Of a DNA stretch of 64,000 nt, positions 60,325 to 64,000 are shown one piece after another. The notes under the pieces were generated by a model, which had not been told where the DNA came from, made no database searches, and saw nothing but the letters and a program-made list of their open reading frames with translations. How positions within the stretch are numbered: position 1 is the first letter of the stretch; each line of letters begins with the position of its first letter. The translations under genes and the position numbers were made by a program. Source of the stretch: Phycicoccus sp. Root101. Its GTDB lineage: Bacteria; Actinomycetota; Actinomycetes; Actinomycetales; Dermatophilaceae. The stretch covers positions 284,865-348,864 of the forward strand of contig NZ_LMCM01000006.1 in the NCBI RefSeq assembly GCF_001426245.1. The letters run 5' to 3'.

Positions 60325-60452
60325 CGCTCCAGAGGTGCCTGTCCCATGCAGTCCTGGCGCCTGAGAGGTTCCGGGGAGTTTGCCCCTTCGGCGCCCCGCC
60401 GTGGGCCCGGCGTCGAAACGCACGCGGCTCACGCGGGGACTCTCCCGCACGG
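60325..60452 (-). promoter_or_regulatory. Glycine riboswitch upstream of gcvP
   Basis: On the minus strand the leader reads GGGAGAG (60446-60440), then GCCGAAGGGGCAAAC, CTCTCAGGC and CAGGAC, GGACAG and CTCTGGAG in the order of the glycine aptamer. It is one complete aptamer with a short partial second part, ending about 56 nt before the gcvP start. Boundaries are approximate. In this family glycine binding usually turns on gcv expression. Confidence 0.9.
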
Positions 60453-60469
60453 GATGTTCAGCACCGCCC

Positions 60470-60475
60470 AATCTA
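60470..60475 (-). promoter_or_regulatory. -10 of the gcvP riboswitch leader
   Basis: TAGATT (60475-60470, minus strand) lies about 24 nt before the aptamer. No good -35 is visible. The resR terminator hairpin abuts it. Confidence 0.4.
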
Positions 60476-60477
60476 CA

Positions 60478-60515
60478 GCACGGGCCGCCGTCCCCGAGGG
60501 AGCGGCGGCCCGTGC
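60478..60515 (-). terminator. Terminator of the resR gene
   Basis: GCACGGGCCGCCG (60478-60490) and its exact complement (60503-60515) form a 13-bp stem with a 12-nt loop, 26 nt after the resR stop. Confidence 0.75.
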
Positions 60516-60541
60516 AGGACAGCAGTGTGGTTCAGGCGTGG

Positions 60542-61123
60542 TCAGGCCAGGCGGGCCTGACGACGGACGCGGAGCTCGTCACCGGGGTGGTCCGCCGGGG
60601 CCTCCTCGTCGGTGCGCTCGCTCGGCAGCTCGGCGAGCTCGCCCTCGACCTCGCGCCACACGCGGCCGACGGCGATGCCGAAGACTCCCTGGCCACCCTG
60701 GACGAGGTCGATGACCTCGTCGGCGGAGGTGCACTCGTAGACCGACGCACCGTCACTCATGAGGGTGATCTGGGCCAGGTCCTCGACCCCACGCTCGCGC
60801 AGGTGGGTGATGGCGACCCGGATCTGCTGGAGGGAGACCCCGGTGTCGAGCAGTCGCTTGACCACCTTGAGGACGAGGATGTCGCGGAAGCCGTAGAGCC
60901 GCTGCGTGCCCGAACCCGTCGCGCCGCGGACCGAGGGCTCGACCAGGCCGGTCCGGGCCCAGTAGTCGAGCTGGCGGTACGTGATCCCGGCCGCCTTGCA
61001 GGCCGTGGGACCGCGGTAGCCGATGTCCTCGCTCAGCTCGGGCAGGTCGTCCGTGAACAAAAGCCCCTGTGCCGCTCTCGGCACACTCGTGTGGCCGTGG
61101 CCAGCCTCACTGCTCGTGTTCAC
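60542..61123 (-). CDS. MerR family regulator, ResR/McdR-like
   Basis: This 193-residue MerR-type protein has a helix-turn-helix GYRGPTACKAAGITYRQLDYWARTGLVEPSVR (about residues 35-66) and ends with a helical region. Its place between gcvP and the DUF151 gene equals Rv1830 of M. tuberculosis, known as ResR or McdR, which affects cell division timing and antibiotic recovery. GTG 61123 is chosen because AGGAGGTGA ends 5 nt upstream, one of the best ribosome binding sites here; GTG 61132 would sit on that site. The 184 bp upstream contain two TAGTT(A/C) direct repeats (minus strand) and no gene. Confidence 0.9.
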   Translation of the reverse strand: MNTSSEAGHGHTSVPRAAQGLLFTDDLPELSEDIGYRGPTACKAAGITYRQLDYWARTGLVEPSVRGATGSGTQRLYGFRDILVLKVVKRLLDTGVSLQQIRVAITHLRERGVEDLAQITLMSDGASVYECTSADEVIDLVQGGQGVFGIAVGRVWREVEGELAELPSERTDEEAPADHPGDELRVRRQARLA

Positions 61124-61306
61124 GACGCTCACCTCCTGGTCGAACTACGGGTGTAACTACATGGGTTGCATTTGCGGGTCTGGGCTGACCGTACGGCCGC
61201 ACAGATTGCAACGTCAACAACCACTCGACCTCGGGGTTTCGGCGTGTCGCGCCGTCGGGGTCGACTCTCGATGTTGAGTTGAGATAGAGGGTTTGAGCGT
61301 GGCCGC

Positions 61307-61804
61307 TCAGGCTTCTGGGCCGGTTTCGCCCGGTTTGGTCTCGAAGTCCTCGGCCGAGACGTGGTCGAGGAACTCGCGAAAACGCTCGACCTCGTCGTCC
61401 TTGTCCTCCTCGCCGGTCATCGCGACGCCCGCCTCCTCGAGGAGCGACTCCCCCGCGACGATGGTCGTGCCGGTGCGCAGCGCCAGCGCGATGGCGTCCG
61501 AGGAGCGCGACGAGATCTCGGTCGTCCCGTCGAGGACCAGGGCGGCATGGAAGACGCCGTCCCTGAGCTCGACGATGCGGACCTCCGTGAGCTTGTGGCC
61601 CAGACCCTCGATGACGTTCTTCATGAGGTCGTGGGTCAGCGGGCGCGGCGGCTCGATCCCCTGCTGGGCGTACGCGATGGCCGTCGCCTCCGCTGCGCCG
61701 ATCCAGATCGGCAGGTAGCGGTCGCCGTCGCGTTCCCGCAGCAGGACGATGGGGTGGTTGGTGGGCATCTCCACCCGGACGCCGAGGACCTCGAGCTCCT
61801 TCAC
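61307..61804 (-). CDS. Bifunctional nuclease family protein (DUF151)
   Basis: This 165-residue protein starts KELEVLGVRVEMPTNHPIVLLRERDGDRYLPIWIG and contains ISSRSSDAIALALRTGTTIVAGESLLEEAG (about residues 97-126), the typical BFN/DUF151 core. Homologues are reported to have nuclease activity. The C-terminus is acidic (GEEDKDDEVERF). The equivalent gene in M. tuberculosis is Rv1829, between the same two MerR genes. It lies 19 bp downstream of ftsR and is probably co-transcribed with it. Confidence 0.9.
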   Translation of the reverse strand: MKELEVLGVRVEMPTNHPIVLLRERDGDRYLPIWIGAAEATAIAYAQQGIEPPRPLTHDLMKNVIEGLGHKLTEVRIVELRDGVFHAALVLDGTTEISSRSSDAIALALRTGTTIVAGESLLEEAGVAMTGEEDKDDEVERFREFLDHVSAEDFETKPGETGPEA

Positions 61805-61823
61805 TGCTCCACCGTACCCCGGT

Positions 61824-62555
61824 TCAGCCGCGCTGCAGTCCGTCCTTCACGAGGGCGGTGTGCAGGGCGACGCACAGCCGCAGCACCTCCCCCGTCGGGT
61901 CGGCCGCGGCACCGCCGCGACCCCCCTTGCCGGACGCGGCACGGTGGGGCGTGACGACCTGCTGGACCAGCCCGATCTCACGGTCCGCCGCCGTGCGGAA
62001 CGGACGGAGGTGCCGGGGCTCGACGCCGTAGGCCGCGAGGGCGCCGGCCGCGTGGGCGATGCCCAGGGCCGCTTCGCCGTAGTGCCCGGCAGCATCCGGG
62101 CGGACGAGGCCGAACGTCTCGAGGGCGTCGATCGTGGCTGCGTCCAGGCCGGCGGCGGAGCCGAGCTCGTCGCGGGTCAACCGCAGCGACCCCACCTCGG
62201 TCAGGGCAGCGGCCGTGGGCACGTCCGGGTCGGTGACCGGCGCAGGGACCGAGGGCCGCGGCATACCGGCGGACGAGCCGCGCTCCGGCGTGAGGCCACG
62301 GTCCAGCGCGTCCAGGGCGTCACGGATGACCTTGAGCGGCCAGAAGTGGTCGCGCTGCGCCGTGAGGATGTAGCGCAGCCGGTCGACGTCGGCCGCGGAG
62401 TACGTGCGGTAGCCCGATCCCGTGCGCGCGGGCGTGACGAGGCCCTCGGCCTCGAGGAACCGGATCTTGGAGATGGTGATGTCCGGGAAGTCCTCACGCA
62501 GGGCAGCCAGCACCGCCCCGATCGCCATCGACTGCCGTGGTGTGCGAGCGGTCAC
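61824..62555 (-). CDS. ftsR: MerR family regulator FtsR
   Basis: This 243-residue protein has an N-terminal winged helix MAIGAVLAALREDFPDITISKIRFLEAEGLVTPARTGSGYR read in two parts (about residues 10-50), then SAADVDRLRYILTAQRDHFWPLKVIRDALDALDRG. The C-terminal part is helical. It matches Rv1828/FtsR, which activates ftsZ in corynebacteria. GTG 62555 is preferred because homologues also carry a short extension before the core; ATG 62528 is the alternative. It starts 13 nt after the garA stop. Confidence 0.9.
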   Translation of the reverse strand: MTARTPRQSMAIGAVLAALREDFPDITISKIRFLEAEGLVTPARTGSGYRTYSAADVDRLRYILTAQRDHFWPLKVIRDALDALDRGLTPERGSSAGMPRPSVPAPVTDPDVPTAAALTEVGSLRLTRDELGSAAGLDAATIDALETFGLVRPDAAGHYGEAALGIAHAAGALAAYGVEPRHLRPFRTAADREIGLVQQVVTPHRAASGKGGRGGAAADPTGEVLRLCVALHTALVKDGLQRG

Positions 62556-62568
62556 CAGGGGCCTTGCG

Positions 62569-63024
62569 TCAGGCCCTGCCGGCGTAGAAGACCAGGCGGA
62601 ACTTGCCGATCTGGACCTCGTCGCCGGTCTGCAGCGTGGCCTCGTCGATCCGCTCGCGGTTGACGTACGTGCCGTTGAGCGAACCCACGTCGCGGACGAC
62701 GAAGGTCTCGCCCTCGCGACGGAAGTTCGCGTGCTTGCGGGACACCGTGACGTCGTCGAGGAAGATGTCGCTGTCGGGGTGACGGCCGGAGTTGACCTCG
62801 TCGTCGTCGAGGAGGAACCGCGCACCGGTGTTGGGTCCGCGCAGGACGACGAGCAGGGCGGTGCCGGGACGCAGCGCGTCGACCGTGGCCTGGTCGGCCT
62901 TGCTGAGGGAGACCTCGGTCTCGGCCGACGTGTCGACCGGCTCGAGGCCCGAGATGCCGGGGAGACGCATGGTCGTCGGCTCGTGCGGGTGCGACGCCTG
63001 CTCGTCCATCTCGCTGCCGTTCAT
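62569..63024 (-). CDS. garA: FHA domain protein GarA
   Basis: This 151-residue regulator of central metabolism has an unstructured N-terminal tail and a C-terminal FHA domain (about residues 55-150; GARFLLDDDEVNSGRHPDSD, then VSRKHANFRREG, VRDVGSLNGTYVNRERI). In mycobacteria GarA is phosphorylated on a Thr in an ETTS motif and folds onto its own FHA pocket; here the tail has SAETEVSL, so only one Thr is available. It would inhibit 2-oxoglutarate metabolism when unphosphorylated. ATG 63024 has GAGGAG 10 nt upstream. Confidence 0.93.
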   Translation of the reverse strand: MNGSEMDEQASHPHEPTTMRLPGISGLEPVDTSAETEVSLSKADQATVDALRPGTALLVVLRGPNTGARFLLDDDEVNSGRHPDSDIFLDDVTVSRKHANFRREGETFVVRDVGSLNGTYVNRERIDEATLQTGDEVQIGKFRLVFYAGRA

Positions 63025-63131
63025 GGGTGCTGCGCTCCTCTGTTGTCGTCAAGCCCCTCTAGCAAAGCACACACCCTAGGTGACGCCGCCGACACTGCGC
63101 AGCGAAATCCGGCCCGGGTGCCGGCGGTCGG

Positions 63132-63521
63132 TCAGCCGAGCTGACCCTGGTATGCCGCGGGGTCCAGGAGGGCCTCGACGGCAGCGGCGTCGGAGGGGCG
63201 GAGCTCGTACATCCAGCCCTCGCCGTAGGGGTCGGTGTTGACGAGCTCCGGGGTGCCGTCGAGCGCCTCGTTGACCGCGGTGATCTCACCGGCGAGCGGG
63301 GCGTACAGGTCGCTGACCGACTTGGTCGACTCGACCTCGCCGCAGGCGTCGCCGGTCGCGACGGTGTCGCCGACGGTCGGGAGGCTGACGTAGACGACGT
63401 CACCGAGGGCGTCCTGGGCGAAGGAGGTGATCCCGATGCGCACGGTGCCGTCGTCGCCGGAGCGCACCCACTCGTGCTCGGCGGTGTAACGAAGGTCCTG
63501 GGGGTACTCCAGCTCGCTCAT
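63132..63521 (-). CDS. gcvH: Glycine cleavage system H protein
   Basis: This 129-residue lipoyl carrier shuttles the aminomethyl group between GcvP and GcvT. It has YTAEHEWVRSGDDGTVRIGITSFAQDALGDVVYV read across residues 12-45 and the lipoylated Lys in ESTKSVSDLYAPLAGEI (about residue 67). ATG 63521 has GAGGAG 4 nt upstream. It precedes garA by 107 bp on the same strand. Length and motifs are standard. Confidence 0.97.
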   Translation of the reverse strand: MSELEYPQDLRYTAEHEWVRSGDDGTVRIGITSFAQDALGDVVYVSLPTVGDTVATGDACGEVESTKSVSDLYAPLAGEITAVNEALDGTPELVNTDPYGEGWMYELRPSDAAAVEALLDPAAYQGQLG

Positions 63522-63640
63522 GCTGCTCCTCTGGCGCGTGACTGACGGTGTGACGGAACGCTGTTGGCCGCCAGTGTGTCCGACGGGGGTCGGACGTGGT
63601 GGGGCGGGGTGGGTCGCGGTGCGTCCTGGCTGCGGGCGGC

Positions 63641-64000
63641 CTACTTGGACGGCGTCGGGACGGGCCGAGCGTAACGAGGGTCCTGAAGGGAGTGCAATGC
63701 AGTGACCTCGATCGAGTCGGCCTGGCGCACGGTCGAGGTGGCCCCGTCCTTGCGGACCGACTCCGTCACGCCGCCGGGGATGTCCATGGCTGAGGCCATG
63801 GTGGCCGGGTCGCCGATGGCCTTGATCGAGTAGGGCGGGTCCACCCGCGTGCCGCTGATCTCCACGCCGCCGTCGGCGTCCGCGAACCACGTGCTCGCGA
63901 CGATGCGGACGTCGCCGATCTGCACGGCCTCGGCGCCGGCGTCCCGTAGCTCCTGCAACGCGTCGAGCAGCCTGGCCGCGCTGATCTTCCGGTCGGGGTC
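63641..64000 (-). CDS. DUF881 family protein, N-terminus outside window
   Basis: About 119 residues of the C-terminal part are visible: RKISAARLLDALQELRDAGAEAVQIGD, VRIVASTWFADADGGVEISG, YSIKAIGDPATMASAMDIPGG and TALHSLQDPRYA. These are the DUF881 core. Members have an N-terminal membrane anchor and are found next to gcvH in actinobacteria (Rv1823-Rv1825 region of M. tuberculosis). The frame is open to base 64000, so the anchor and start lie beyond the window. Function is unknown, possibly linked to division or the envelope. Confidence 0.88.
   Translation of the reverse strand, partial: DPDRKISAARLLDALQELRDAGAEAVQIGDVRIVASTWFADADGGVEISGTRVDPPYSIKAIGDPATMASAMDIPGGVTESVRKDGATSTVRQADSIEVTALHSLQDPRYARPVPTPSK

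Noticed and set aside
57300-60560. 1086-codon open frame on the plus strand, antisense to gcvP
   Set aside because: It is the shadow of gcvP and would also read through the glycine riboswitch; no domain is visible.

Overview
The window is a very G+C-rich, gene-dense stretch of an actinobacterial chromosome. WhiB and RbpA proteins, a GarA/FtsR/MerR block, a polyprenol-phosphate mannosyltransferase beside Lnt, frequent GTG starts and probable leaderless promoters all point to Actinomycetota. Gene content and style fit a member of the Intrasporangiaceae or a close relative; this placement is inference. No prophage, insertion sequence, CRISPR array, tRNA or rRNA was recognised.

Layout. 1-10.6 kb: a 5'-truncated HelY-type helicase, an MFS exporter, a 5'-3' exonuclease, regulators, a thioredoxin-reductase-like enzyme, a secreted GH15-like protein, YbaK and BioY. 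10.7-25.5 kb: a catabolic region. KamA and Kdd are divergent at one end, and KamD-KamE-Kal form an overlapping operon at the other. Together they cover all but one step (Kce) of the lysine fermentation pathway from lysine to crotonyl-CoA. Between them lie a frameshifted phosphoketolase, pta-ackA, an amidohydrolase and an ECF sigma factor with a partner membrane protein. 25.5-29.3 kb: a structured intergenic region that may encode a small RNA, then lnt-ppm-fxsA and the convergent rbpA, which has a SigR-like promoter. 29.4-36.2 kb: an MFS protein, a coiled-coil M15 peptidase, a tandemly duplicated secreted HAD phosphatase and an SSB-like protein. 36.2-41.3 kb: helR preceded by a rifamycin-associated element, a WhiB protein and a CarH/LitR-like MerR regulator. 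41.3-52.7 kb: an aldo/keto reductase, a Sua5 protein, tdh-kbl, a four-gene minus-strand cluster (PhzF, beta-lactamase-like, DUF1697, OsmC), a RES/Xre-type toxin-antitoxin pair, a His-rich methyltransferase and a glutamate-cysteine ligase family protein. 52.8-57.2 kb: sbcDC. 57.3-64 kb: gcvP with a glycine riboswitch, then resR-DUF151-ftsR-garA-gcvH-DUF881, an order also found in Mycobacterium tuberculosis (Rv1825-Rv1832 region).

How the genes fit together. The lysine genes would release ammonia and acyl-CoA, and Pta-AckA could turn acetyl-CoA into acetate and ATP. Tdh-Kbl turns threonine into glycine and acetyl-CoA, and GcvP/GcvH consume glycine under riboswitch control. Many transcripts appear to be leaderless: a YANNNT -10 hexamer sits 6-7 nt before the start codon of many genes. 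Convergent genes are usually separated by perfect hairpins, some of which contain the stop codons themselves. All coordinates and repeats were read by eye; no alignment or database search was run.
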